Below, in pieces: positions 54,749 through 64,000 of a DNA stretch of 64,000 nt. Numbering within the stretch: position 1 is the stretch's first letter; each line of letters opens with the position of its first letter. The DNA comes from Sialis fuliginosa (lineage: Eukaryota; Arthropoda; Insecta; Megaloptera; Sialidae). The notes below the pieces were generated by a model, which searched no databases, was not told where the DNA came from, and saw only the letters and a list, made by a program, of their open reading frames with translations. The position numbers and the translations under genes are program-made. Location: the NCBI GenBank assembly GCA_961205875.1, contig OY540809.1, positions 29,710,267 to 29,774,266 on the forward strand, read 5' to 3'.

Positions 54749-54918
54749 TATTTTATCACTGGTTGCCCCAGGGGCCACTTTCACACGTTTCAAGTTTTGT
54801 TTTATTTTTATTTTTTTCACAAAATTTCTAATTTCTATATTTTTAACAATTCTAGTTCACATGCGGTATTCTAGGATTTTTATTGCTCTTGTCGGCTCGG
54901 ATGCCTGGCAAGGACTCG

Positions 54919-54958
54919 GGACGAGAACCGGTGTATTCAACATGGTATGGCCATTGTC
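54919..54958 (-). rRNA. 5S_rRNA: 5S rRNA gene, 5' part, split by LINE B2
   Basis: On minus, GACAATGGCC...CTCGTCC, carrying the same C-to-T change as the B1 target. Confidence 0.92.
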
Positions 54959-55248
54959 TAAATAATAAACTATACACTATTGTATAGGTGAAACTTATAT
55001 AAGTACATACAATTGCATATACTACAACAAAATTATTATCATTTCTGATTGAAAAGATCCTGATGTACTAGAATTTTTTTTCTCACTTCAGAGGTGTAAA
55101 TAACGTAATGAACATTTACTACAAAAATTTGTGAAATGTGGATGTTGGAATATGTGCCAATATTTTTGTAAATTCAGTCATCTCATTTTTTTAAAGAGTA
55201 GACCGCGAGTAGATTTTTACTGGAAAACATTGAAATATTTCTTTTTCA
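54959..55248 (-). other. 5S upstream spacer, inverted
   Basis: Dyad (CTATACACTATTGTATAG on plus) and the conserved region. Cut at a LINE tip on its right. Confidence 0.75.
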
Positions 55249-55327
55249 AAATTTTTAACAATTCTAGTTCGCATGCGGTATTCTAGGGTTTTATTGCTCT
55301 TGTCGGGTCGAATGCCTGGCAAGGACT
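55249..55327 (-). mobile_element. LINE 5' tip (about 80 bp)
   Basis: AGTCCTTGCCAGGCATTCG through GCATGCGAACTAGAATTG, then a jump into 5S spacer. It shows an insertion later removed almost completely by deletion. Confidence 0.8.
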
Positions 55328-55367
55328 GGACGAGAACCGGTGTATTCAACATGGTATGGCCGTTGTC
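55328..55367 (-). rRNA. 5S_rRNA: 5S rRNA gene, 5' part
   Basis: Nt 1-40 on minus, followed by the LINE tip at the usual site with no extra bases beyond AGTCC. The 3' part has been lost. Confidence 0.9.
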
Positions 55368-56133
55368 GAAATAATAAACTATACACTATTGTATAGGTGA
55401 AACTTATGTGTGTACATACATTTGCATATACTACAACAAAATTATTATCATTTCTGATTGAAAAGATCCTGATGTACTAGAATTTGTTTTCTCACTTCAG
55501 AGGTGTCAATAACGAAATGAACATTCACTAAAAAATTTTGTGAAATGTGGAAGTTGGAATATGTACCAATATTTTTATAAATTTCCTATTATCTCATTTA
55601 TTTAAAAAGTAGATCGTGAGTGGATTTTACTAGAAAAATACAACAAAATTAGGCGACTTCACTGTTTTACAACTCACTTTGAAATAACCTATATCTTTAA
55701 TCGGTTTTCCTTTTGTACCAGAAAAGTTGAATGAAAATGTTTTTAATAATATAACAAACAACTCGACGTCAGTTTAAGGATTAAGTTTCTTCTTAAATAA
55801 TTTTATTTCTTCAAGAAGAGTATCAGAATTAATCAGCAAAATTCGGCATAATTGAATTGTTCAACAAATCTTCTAATATGTTTTTAAATCAGTTTCGTTA
55901 CTCGTTGAAATAATTATCAAAGCATGTGATATTACATTTCAAAATGGCAAATTTGGTTTACTTTCCACTACAAAACATGAAAGAAATTATGAACCTTATA
56001 ATAATAATTTTGAAAATTCAATTTTATACAATTTAAATTATGTAATAAATTAATTTTCCTCGACGCCATATTTTCGATTTTTTGAACTTATTTTAAACAA
56101 GTGAACATATTTCAAATAAAAATAAATAAAAAA
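55368..56133 (-). other. 5S spacer, inverted, without subrepeats
   Basis: Both ends of the standard spacer are present, including the coding-like block (55690-55850), but the 123-bp subrepeats are deleted at about 55680. Confidence 0.75.
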
Positions 56134-56222
56134 GACAACGGCACGCGGTGTTCCCAAGCGGTCACCCATCCAAGTACTAACCGCGCCCGATGTTGCTTAA
56201 CTTCGGTGATCGGACGAGAACC
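56134..56222 (-). rRNA. 5S_rRNA: 5S rRNA gene, 3' part, split by LINE A2
   Basis: On minus, GGTTCTCGTCCGATCACCG to GCCGTTGTC followed by T6. Confidence 0.93.
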
Positions 56223-56652
56223 AATCAATTCAATTCAAAAACATTTTATTTACATTTTTACACTATATACAAAAGATTAAAAAATATATATATTTATTTA
56301 CATTTTATTTAAAATAATTGGTTTTATTCATATAGGTTCCTTCCACTTGAGGATTATCCTAAAGCGCTGTTGGATGACATCAGAGAGTCTAAAAACAATT
56401 ACATAAACACAGGCGCCAGCCTTACAGTTAGGGTTTTTGAAAGTTATGGTTATTGTTGCCAGGAAAAGCAACGGTGAAAAACCTGGTTAAGTCAATTGTT
56501 GCGTACAGAGAGCGAGAGATAGTTCGCTTATGCTTGCTACCTCTCGCTCTCATTGGTCAGTCAGTTGTTGTCCACGCGTCTTTTGAAGCATGAGAGAGAC
56601 ATCAAGCGCCATGGCGCCAGATATCTCTCACTCACTCCAAGCACACGTGTTT

Positions 56653-59348
56653 TTAATTATTGTCATTGTTGTCTCTAAATATTGGTAATGTCTGATACGG
56701 TATTTTATGTTTTAGTCTGTGCGTCAAGTTGTGTTCTCTAGTTTCGGTTATGGTTTTTGTCAGCTCGTGCGCGTCAAGTTGTGTTGTATAGAATTTTTGT
56801 GACATTCTATTTATGTAGTCTTGTATATACTCGAGGTCTGTAAGTTCGTGTAGTTCGGTCACTCGAGTATATCTGTCTTTGTTTGTTATTAGTCTGAGGC
56901 ATTTATTTTGTAGTACTTGTAGCGGTCTCAGCGTAGGTTTCGAGGCACTACACCACACAGGTGCTGCGTACGTAATTATTGGTCGTATTATTGCGGTGTA
57001 TAGTAGTTTTTTATTTTTCTCGCTCATGCCGTTGTTGATTAATAATGCGTATAGCGTTTTAATCGTTGCATGAGTTTTTCTTATAATATTTTTGATGTGT
57101 TCTTTGTAGTTAAGTCGATAGTCGAGTGTCACGCCGAGGTACTTGACCTTGTGCGTTGACTCGATTTTTTGTTTGTTAATTGTCAGTCTGTCAAATATTT
57201 TAGTGTCTTTGAATTTTTTAGTAAATGTTATGTATTCAGTCTTGTCCGTATTAATTTTTATTTTCCATTTGTCTAAATATTGAGTCAGTAAGTTAATGTG
57301 AATTTGAATTTGTTTAGTCGCAACTATTGCACTGAACGAGTATATCGCCGTATCGTCGGCAAACAGAGCTATTTTGGTTCTTGTGAATTTCGGTATGTCA
57401 TTTATATAGTGTAGGAAGAGTCGAGGTTCTAGAACGGAGCCTTGCGGCACTCCGGCGCCTATTTCTTTTAAAGGTGAGTACGTGTTGTTTATTTTCACTT
57501 TGAAGTTTCTCGCACCCAGGTACGAGTCTATCAGGTGTATAAGGTAATCGGGAATTTTTTGTTGTATGAGTTTGTGCAATAAACCCTGGATCCATACTGT
57601 GTCGAATGCCTTTTCAATGTCCAGTAGTGTCATGCACGTAACTTTTTGTTTATTAAATTCATGAGTGATGTCGTTAACAATTCTGGTGATCTGTTGTATC
57701 GTATTGTATTTTTGTCTAAATCCAAATTGTTCGTCAATTAATATTTTATTTTTATGTTCGTGTTTTTTCAGTCTGTCTAGTATAATTTTTTCAGTCAGTT
57801 TCGAAAGGGTATTGAGTAAACTTATCGGTCTATAATTTTGTGGGTATTTGATATTTTTATTTTGTTTTGGAATTGGTAATATTGTAGCAGTTTTCCACTT
57901 TTCTGGAAAATATTGATGTCTGAGTATTGCGTTAATTAAGTGTGTCGTCTGTACTATTGTCTTTTTTGATAAGTTTTTAATCGTCAAATTTGTTATTTCG
58001 TCGGGTCCAGGGACTTTGTTGTTTGGTAGTTTTTTGATATAATTTGTTAGTTCTGTCGGTGATGTCATTATTTTTGTCATTTGTTCGTCTGTCAGTTTTT
58101 GTTTGCTATCAAGGTATGTTCGCACCTCTTGCTCAATTTGGTTATGTACTGTCATGGTATTGTCACGTGGTTTATGTACTTTTCCAAATTGCTCTGCTAT
58201 TAATTCGCTTTTTTGTTTGTCTGTGTACGCAATGTGGTCGTCTTTTTCAAGAGTAGGGATAGGTACTCTTGTTTTCGTAAGTGATTTTGCAATTTTCCAA
58301 AGTGTGTTGTCAGTTGGTTTGAGATTTTGCAGAGTCTCTGTCCATTTTTCATTTCTGTATTGTCTAATTTTTTGTTTTACTTGGGTATTTTGTCGTCGCA
58401 TTGCCTGTTTGTGTTGTTCGAGTCCTGTTTGCTGCCAAAGTTTCCTTTGCAGATTTTTTGATTTAATGTCATTTATTATGTCGTATGGTAGTTTGTCTCT
58501 ATTTGTATTTATAGTTTTTATTTTTGAATTTAGCTTGTCCGCTTTCTGTATCGCGTTAGTCAGTTTTGTAATTTCTTTATCAATGTCCTCTGCCGAGTCA
58601 ATTTTATTATTTATTTTTATTAATTTGTCTAGGTCACTTCTAAATTTATTCCAGTCCGTATCAGCATGTGATTTAATTTGTTTTTTTATTTCTTTAGTCT
58701 TGTGATATGTCAGATGTGAAAAAACTGGATTGTGGTCAGAGTCAAGTACTGTCTTTGTGTATGGTCGCGTTATGATAACATTTTTTGTTATGGCAATGTC
58801 TATTGTAGTCGGAGTACCATTATTGAGCGGGAAGTGCGTATGTTCAGTCGAGTAATGCAAATTTACATTGTTATTGTCTATAAATTGTCTTAGTGTCAGT
58901 CCGTTTGTATTATTTCTGTGGTTGCCCCATGTCGTATGTCTCGAGTTTAGATCTCCTACCAGAATTGTTTTATTACCTGTATTAAGCAGTGTCTGTTTAG
59001 CTCGTCCTGGGTGTACCTGTTTGCCGGCCTGTTATACGCGCCAACGATAACAATGTCCCCACTCAGCTCAATAGCAATAGTTTCAAGCGTTGTGTCCGGA
59101 GTGTCTTTTTTCCTGTGTGGTGTGTTGTCCCTTACGAGGACCGCTACACCTCCGCCGTTTTCGTTGTTTGGTCTGTCTCGTCTGTATATCGTATAACCTT
59201 TTATTTTTAGTTTGTCATTGTCTTTCAGTTTAGTCTCGTTTATAAACATAATATGTATTATGTGTGTCTGTAGTAAGTTAGTCAGTTGAGTCATTTTTCC
59301 TTTGACACCGTTCGCATTCCAGCTGACAAATGTTGTCTTATATTCCAT
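56653..59348 (-). pseudogene. A2 ORF2, frameshifted in the endonuclease
   Basis: From ATG 59348 the frame matches A1 through YTQDELNR; a 2-nt insertion near 58990 shifts it (ends NRHCLIQVIKQFW). The original frame resumes and stays open for 735 codons from MHYSTEHTHFPLN at 58860 to the stop at 56653. Other changes: GSVLEPRL for GSVLGPRL in the RT, loss of two residues after FADDTAIY, KVPGPDE for KAPGPDE. The catalytic FADD is kept. Probably inactive. Confidence 0.92.
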
Positions 59349-60609
59349 AACTTTCCAAATTCATTAGGAAACTGTTGAATACTGTGAATTTTTCTATGGT
59401 ATTAGTGGTATTTTTCAATTTTTGATTAAGGTCCCTAACTGCATTAAGCATGGCGCCTATATTAATGATACTGTTCAACTCACCGATCTCATCCTTCAGC
59501 GCCCAGAAGTCCCCAAGTGGATTGTCGCTATGTTGTTGATATTGTCGGGTTTGTTGTGGTCGAGGTTGTTCTTGTTGTCGAGATTGTTCTTGTTGTTTTT
59601 GTTGATATTGCCGGGGTTGTTGTTGTTGTTGAGGTTGTTCTTGTCGTTTTTGTTGAGGTTGTTGTTGTTGTTGGTTTCTTGTCCATGGGTTTGTTGTTGG
59701 TGCAGGTGCGAATCTTCTTGGCTGTGGTAGTGTCGGGAAGTCATTTTTCATCGATGTTTTCTGTTGTATCGTTGTATTTTGTCTCATTTTTATTATATTG
59801 ATTTTTTCTATGTAGATGGGACAGACGGTGCTATTGGCGACATGCTCACCTTTGCAATTTGCGCATTTTGGAGGCTGTTCTAAAGTTTTCGTGCATGTAC
59901 TAGTTAGATGGCTTTTGGCACATTTTAGACATTTTGGCTGGGCCTCGCAATTGCTGGTGGCATGCCCCCATTCTTGGCATCGATGACATTGAATAATGAT
60001 TTTGTTATTTCGGTGTCTGTCCCACCTAATGATTGTATGTGATAATGCTTTTATATTTTGTAGGTTTTTAATCGTGTAACTTGCTGATGTCACAATCATG
60101 TAAAGCGGGTTGTAGTTCGTTTTCATTTTATATACTTTTCTGACATCAATTTGATATTTTTCTTTTAGTTCACTTTCTATTTCATCGGTTGTCGGTTCAT
60201 TGTCTAATCCACGTATTACAAATGCGTGGGTTTTTTCATTCTTTTTTGTATACGTATGGAATTCAATTTTTTCTGTTTTTAATGCACTGCAGATAGTAGT
60301 ATGATCTCTTTCGTCAGTCGTTCTGATGTTTATGTTTTGTCCGGAATATTTGATCGTGTAATTATCACCAACCGTTCTTTTTAGTAGCGTGTGGATGTTT
60401 TTGTTGTTGTTTTTCCCATGTACTACTATTGGCGGTGTTGGGTTGTTCTTAGTTTTGGTTTCAGTGTTTTCTGTATTTTCGGTTAACATTTCTTCATCAC
60501 TGTCATCTTCATCTGACGATAGCGGTGCAAATCGGTTTGAAGTTTCAATCTTTTTAGTTGTTTTTTCGTTTGGATCGTCCGTATTTTTTCTTTTGTTTCT
60601 TCTCGCCAT
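59338..60609 (-). CDS. LINE A2 ORF1 (CCHC-knuckle protein)
   Basis: 423 aa from ATG 60609 (MARRNKRKN). Nearly the same as A1 ORF1; the main difference is loss of one 8-residue PQQQRPEQ-type unit in the Gln-rich tract. All three knuckles are intact and the 11-nt overlap with ORF2 is kept. Expected role: RNA packaging and targeting of the ribonucleoprotein. Confidence 0.9.
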   Translation of the reverse strand: MARRNKRKNTDDPNEKTTKKIETSNRFAPLSSDEDDSDEEMLTENTENTETKTKNNPTPPIVVHGKNNNKNIHTLLKRTVGDNYTIKYSGQNINIRTTDERDHTTICSALKTEKIEFHTYTKKNEKTHAFVIRGLDNEPTTDEIESELKEKYQIDVRKVYKMKTNYNPLYMIVTSASYTIKNLQNIKALSHTIIRWDRHRNNKIIIQCHRCQEWGHATSNCEAQPKCLKCAKSHLTSTCTKTLEQPPKCANCKGEHVANSTVCPIYIEKINIIKMRQNTTIQQKTSMKNDFPTLPQPRRFAPAPTTNPWTRNQQQQQPQQKRQEQPQQQQQPRQYQQKQQEQSRQQEQPRPQQTRQYQQHSDNPLGDFWALKDEIGELNSIINIGAMLNAVRDLNQKLKNTTNTIEKFTVFNSFLMNLESYGI

Positions 60610-60831
60610 TGTTGTGTTGTTAGTCAGTGACCCTAAGGCCACTGGGTCTTGATTGCGTTTTTCTTTTGATTCAATTTTTGTTTTTGTTTGAATTCTTTGT
60701 TCACTTATTTAAAATATAATATTTGTAAAAATTTCTAACATAGACACTTTTAACAAATTTGGTGCACATGCGGTAAGGATTTCAGAGGTTTTATTGCTCT
60801 TGTCGGCTCGGATGCCTGGCAAGGACTGGGC

Positions 60832-60871
60832 GGACGAGAACCGGTGTATTCAACATGGTATGGCCGTTGTC
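60832..60871 (-). rRNA. 5S_rRNA: 5S rRNA gene, 5' part, split by LINE A2
   Basis: On minus, GACAACGGCC...CTCGTCC; partner of 56134-56222. Confidence 0.92.
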
Positions 60872-61281
60872 GAAATAATAAACTATACACTATTGTATAG
60901 GTGAAACTTATGTGTGTACATACAATTGCATATACTACAACAAAATTATTATCATTTCTGATTGAAAAGATCCTGATGTACTAGAATTTGTTTTCTCACT
61001 TCAGAGGTGTCAATAACGAAATGAACATTCACTAAAAAATTTTGTGAAATGTGGAAGTTGGAATATGTACCAATATTTTTATAAATTTCCTATTATCTCA
61101 TTTATTTAAAGAGTAGATCGTGAGTGGATTTTACTAGAAAAATACAACAAAATTAGGCGACTTCACTGTTTTACAACTCACTTCAATTAAAATTATCAAA
61201 AAAAATATTTCAGTTTACAGCGCTGGACATTGCCTTGATGTATATTTATTTGTTTTACAATTTTTTCATTTACTTTAATAT
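60872..61281 (-). other. 5S upstream spacer, inverted
   Basis: Dyad, conserved region and start of a subrepeat, interrupted by a solo LTR. Its last 4 bases AATA are that LTR's target duplication. Confidence 0.8.
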
Positions 61282-61817
61282 GTCGGCGCGCGGAAATTAT
61301 TTATTTCAAATTGGCGCTAAATACGTAGAAATGATGCAGACCAATCAGAAGTCAGCACCAATAACCAGTCAGCAGATCAGGAGACACGCTAAGTGGGAGG
61401 TCGGCTGGAAAGGACAGAGAAGATACCGTCATTTTGGAAAGACAGCAGTTAATCAGTGCTGGCTCAGCGGCCTACGTTATCGTGTCTTGAAACGTGTTAC
61501 GACACACTTGAAACGTGTTATGTCACACCTGAACTGCAATTACAGTGTTTGGCAGTCGCATAATATTCTGTGCATTTATAATTGTTATAAAAACATTCGA
61601 TTAGTGTTATTTTCGATAATTTAAAGATCTTGTGAAGTTAATGAAAAGGCAGTGTGTGATTTTGTAATTGTAACTTAGTGATTAATGTTGATAAAAGGAC
61701 AATATTGTTGATTTGTGTTTGTTTTATTCATGAACGACGAAAGGAGAGCAGATTAGTGACAGTGTGCGAGACGTGGCGATGCCATCAACTTATGTAATAA
61801 TATTACACGCTCCGACA
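61282..61817. mobile_element. Solo LTR (536 bp) of another LTR retrotransposon
   Basis: Starts TGTCGGCGCGCGG, ends ACGCTCCGACA; flanked by AATA (61278-61281, 61818-61821). The uninterrupted subrepeat reads TTTAATATAATACTTG, confirming the insertion. TGTCGG...CCGACA ends with a 4-bp duplication suggest Ty3/gypsy. A 129-codon frame within is not convincing. Confidence 0.82.
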
Positions 61818-62093
61818 AATATAATACTTGTTTTATCACTCACTTTAAAAGTAAAGAATATGTAGAAATATTTCAATTTACAGCAGTGGACATTGTCTTG
61901 GTGTACCTAAATTTCATTTTCTACTTTTTTCATTTACTTTAAAAGTAATTTTTTTATCACTCACTTGAAAATTTTAGATTCAAAAAATATTTTTTAAATA
62001 TTTAATTTTTAATCACAATTTCTAGCGAAAAAATAAATGAAAATAAACTTTTTGAAGAATATCTTTAATTGGGTTTCCTTTTGTAATATAACT
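61818..62093 (-). other. 5S spacer subrepeats, inverted
   Basis: Two subrepeats (TTTACAGCAGTGGACATTGT) and the start of the coding-like block, cut by a fold-back arm. Confidence 0.75.
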
Positions 62094-62552
62094 ATGTTGT
62101 AGGGGACGTACGACCATGACCTTGACTGTAGGGGTTATTTGAAGACCAAATAAAATTTTTCAAATGGAAATGCCTATTTTAGACCCCGATTCGGAAAGAA
62201 CGGGAAATTCTACAATAGGATATGTAGATTGATAAGGTCAAATGTCATGTTGTGAGGTCACTTCAAGGTCAAAGGAACTTGTACGTGTATTCATGCGAAA
62301 ATCGTATCTGTATACGGGGATTTATAAACGTTGGCGTTGGAAACAGAATAAAGTGTAATTTTGATAGGAAAACAATTGCATTTTCCATGGGGGCGTAATA
62401 AAACTAAATGGGGGGCGCGGGCATTACGAGAAAAAATATTATTAAAAAATTTATTTAATTTACTGAAAGAAAAGCAATAAAAAAAATTTTGACATAACAA
62501 ACAATAAAATAGACTTATAAATAGGATTGTACCAATATATTTTATTGCTTTT
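62094..62552. repeat. Third arm of the fold-back element, without LTR
   Basis: GGGGACGTACGACCATGACC to ATTGTACCAATATATTTTAT matches 2760-3182 and the inverted 3776-4200. It is continuous across the site where the LTR sits at 3183-3775. Confidence 0.8.
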
Positions 62553-62707
62553 CTTTTGGTGTACCCTTTGATTTTAAAATTGTCGTGTGTTTTGAGTCTC
62601 GTTTCGTTAATGACTATAATGTGTGTGTGTAAAAAATGTGTTAATTGTGTTAACTTACCTTTAACACTGTTTGCGTTCCACGTGGATATCTTCGTTTTAT
62701 ATTCCAT
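62553..62707 (-). pseudogene. E-type LINE ORF2, endonuclease N-terminus only
   Basis: MEYKTKISTWNANSVKGKLT, NETRLKTHDNFKIKGYT, then cut by the fold-back arm. B-like sequence. Confidence 0.85.
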
Positions 62708-63816
62708 AATTATCTTTTAGTAAAAAATTATGGAATGTTGTGAATTTTTCTATTTTACTGTTAGTATTTTGTAGTTGACGGTTTAAGTCCCTCACTGCTT
62801 CAAGCATGGCACTAACATTTATCATTTCATTTAGTTTTTCGATTTCATTTTTTAGATTGTGTAAATCTTCTATCGGATTTTCTGCACTCTTCTGTTTGTC
62901 GGCTGTTGTTTTTCTGTTTCTGTTTTCTGTTTTATTGTTTTTTTTTTATTCCACCGATTAATGGCTGGTGCCGGTGGAAATTCTCGTCGTGGTAATTTCG
63001 GGAAATCTTTGAGTGTCAGTGGGTTTTGTTTGGCTTGATTACTTTTGTTTTTTAACATCACTATTTTTTCTTGATATACGGGACACTCCACGCTGTTCGC
63101 GACGTGCGCCCCGCCACAATTTGCATATTTTGGCGTTTCTTCTTGTGTTTTTGTACAACTGCTTGTTAGATGTTCTTTGGCGCATTTAAGGCATTTTAGA
63201 TTTGCCTCGCAGTTACTTGTGGCGTGCCCCCATTCCTGGCACCGATGACACTGGATAATTAATTTATTGTTGCGGTGTCTCTCCCACCGAATCGCTGTAT
63301 GGGTTAGCGCTCTTATTTGTTGCACATGTTTAATGGTGTAATTTGCTGTGGTTACAGTCATGTACAACGGGTTGAAGGTTGTCTTCATTTTGTATATTTT
63401 TTTAACTTCTATTTTGTGTTTTTATGTTAATTCGTTGTAGATTTCTTCTGTTGTCGGTTCATTGTTGAGTCCTCTTACTACGAATGCATGTGTCTTGTCT
63501 GATTTTTTTGTCTATGTGTGGTATTGTATCTGTGAGGTTTTTAAAGCCTCACAGATCTTTGTATGTTCGCTGTCGTCATTTATTTTAATATTAATTTTAT
63601 TACCGGTGTATTTAATTGTATAGTTGTCTCCTACAGTTTTCTTCAACAGCGGGTGTATATTTGTATTTTTCCCATGCACTACTATTGGCGGTGTTGAATT
63701 ATTCTTAGTTTTGGTTTCCGTATTTTCAGTTAGCATTTCTTCTTCGCTGTCATCTTCGTCTGACGATAGCGGTGCAAATCGATTTGAAGTTTCTAATTTT
63801 TGTTTCGTCTCACCAT
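62697..63816 (-). pseudogene. E-type LINE ORF1, frameshifted
   Basis: From ATG 63816 on minus a TAG follows within nine codons because of a deletion; then LTENTETKTKNNSTPPIVVH, KYTGNKINIKI, PRE_C2HC (FNPLYMTVTTANYTIKH), knuckles CHRCQEWGHATSNC, CLKCAKEHLTSSC and YANCGGAHVANSVEC (first Cys replaced by Tyr). The 5' part is A-like, the 3' part B-like. The 11-nt overlap with ORF2 is kept. Confidence 0.85.
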
Positions 63817-64000
63817 TTTTGTGAAGTTATTCAGTGACCCTAAGGCCACTGAAGCTTGATTGCGATTTTCCTTTGTTTCAATTTTTGTTTGATTTATTTT
63901 TCACTTATTTAGTATACACTTTTTGTAAAAATTTCTAAACTAGACACTTTTAACAAACTTGGTGCACATGCGGTAAGGATTTCAGGTTTTATTGCTCTTG
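63817..64000 (-). mobile_element. E-type LINE 5' UTR, running off the window
   Basis: GTGGCCTTAGGGTCACTGAA and CAAGAGCAATAAAACC match the A1 5' UTR. The 5S junction should lie just beyond 64000. Confidence 0.85.

Larger units (their letters stand above)
50466..54918 (-). mobile_element. Near-full-length 5S LINE, subfamily B, copy B2
   Basis: A 4.45-kb copy inserted between 5S nt 40 and repeated nt 30-40. The 5' junction has CG inserted before AGTCCTTGCC. The tail is TTTTTGAATTGAAATT. ORF1 is open but has one broken zinc knuckle, and ORF2 has a 4-nt deletion near its end. It differs clearly from A1/A2 throughout while sharing gene order, target and termini. Confidence 0.92.
56223..60831 (-). 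mobile_element. Full-length 5S LINE, copy A2
   Basis: A 4.6-kb sister of A1 in opposite orientation, with the same 5' and 3' ends and 3' UTR hairpins. Few differences from A1 are visible. The 5' junction carries GCCC between 5S nt 40 and AGTCC. The target repeats GGTTCTCGTCC on both sides. ORF1 is open, ORF2 is frameshifted by 2 nt. Confidence 0.93.

Noticed and set aside
61235..61624. A 129-codon frame with possible start in 5S spacer
   Set aside because: It begins in spacer and crosses the LTR boundary at 61282, so it is not a single ancestral gene.

Overview
This is a repeat-dense, AT-rich stretch of an insect (arthropod) nuclear genome. The basis is the 118-nt 5S rRNA genes with insect-type sequence, a 1.6-kb 5S repeat unit, and a wide set of eukaryotic transposons (non-LTR, Ty3/gypsy, copia, BEL/Pao, hAT, PIF/Harbinger, pogo, piggyBac). 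I see no intact ordinary host protein gene. The 5S sequence resembles hemipteran and lepidopteran 5S, but the order cannot be decided from this window.

The centrepiece is a family of two-ORF non-LTR retrotransposons with Jockey-clade features: a CCHC-knuckle ORF1, and an ORF2 with an APE-type endonuclease and reverse transcriptase but no recognisable RNase H. They sit at one exact position inside 5S rRNA genes. Six 5' junctions lie directly after 5S nucleotide 40 (10523, 16477, 49535, 54919-, 55328-, 60832-). Four 3' junctions restart the same 5S gene at about nucleotide 30, giving an 11-bp target duplication (GGTTCTCGTCC). Two nearly identical copies (A1 at 10.5-15.2 kb on +, A2 at 56.2-60.8 kb on -) and one copy of a second subfamily (B2, 50.5-54.9 kb on -) are close to full length. 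A1 has both ORFs open. Many broken relatives are scattered through the array.

Layout. 1-4.3 kb: a non-autonomous Ty3/gypsy-type LTR element primed by tRNA-Trp, a 630-bp palindrome, and a fold-back element carrying a solo LTR of the same family. 4.3-10.4 kb: nested non-coding inverted-repeat transposons (a Harbinger-like element inside a larger TIR element, then a pogo-like element). 10.4-15.2 kb: A1 in a diverged 5S gene. 15.2-31 kb: 5S array on + with 5S genes at 22.5, 26.3 and 27.9 kb, broken LINE B1, copia and LINE fragments. 31-35 kb: a hAT transposon inside a LINE fragment. 35-37.2 kb: two more 5S genes, one with a compensated helix-I variant. 28.8-30.8 and 38-43.6 kb: paired duplicated blocks carrying BEL/Pao remains, the second filled with younger insertions. 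43-50 kb: inverted LINE fragments, a broken cysteine-peptidase-like gene and the 3' end of another LINE. 50-61 kb: 5S array on - with B2 and A2. 61-64 kb: a solo LTR, a third arm of the fold-back element, and the start of a mosaic LINE running off the window.

How it fits together: the 5S array acts as a landing site. Every LINE insertion separates the upstream promoter and first 40 nt of a 5S gene from its internal control region, killing that gene. Later transposons then accumulate in the disabled units.
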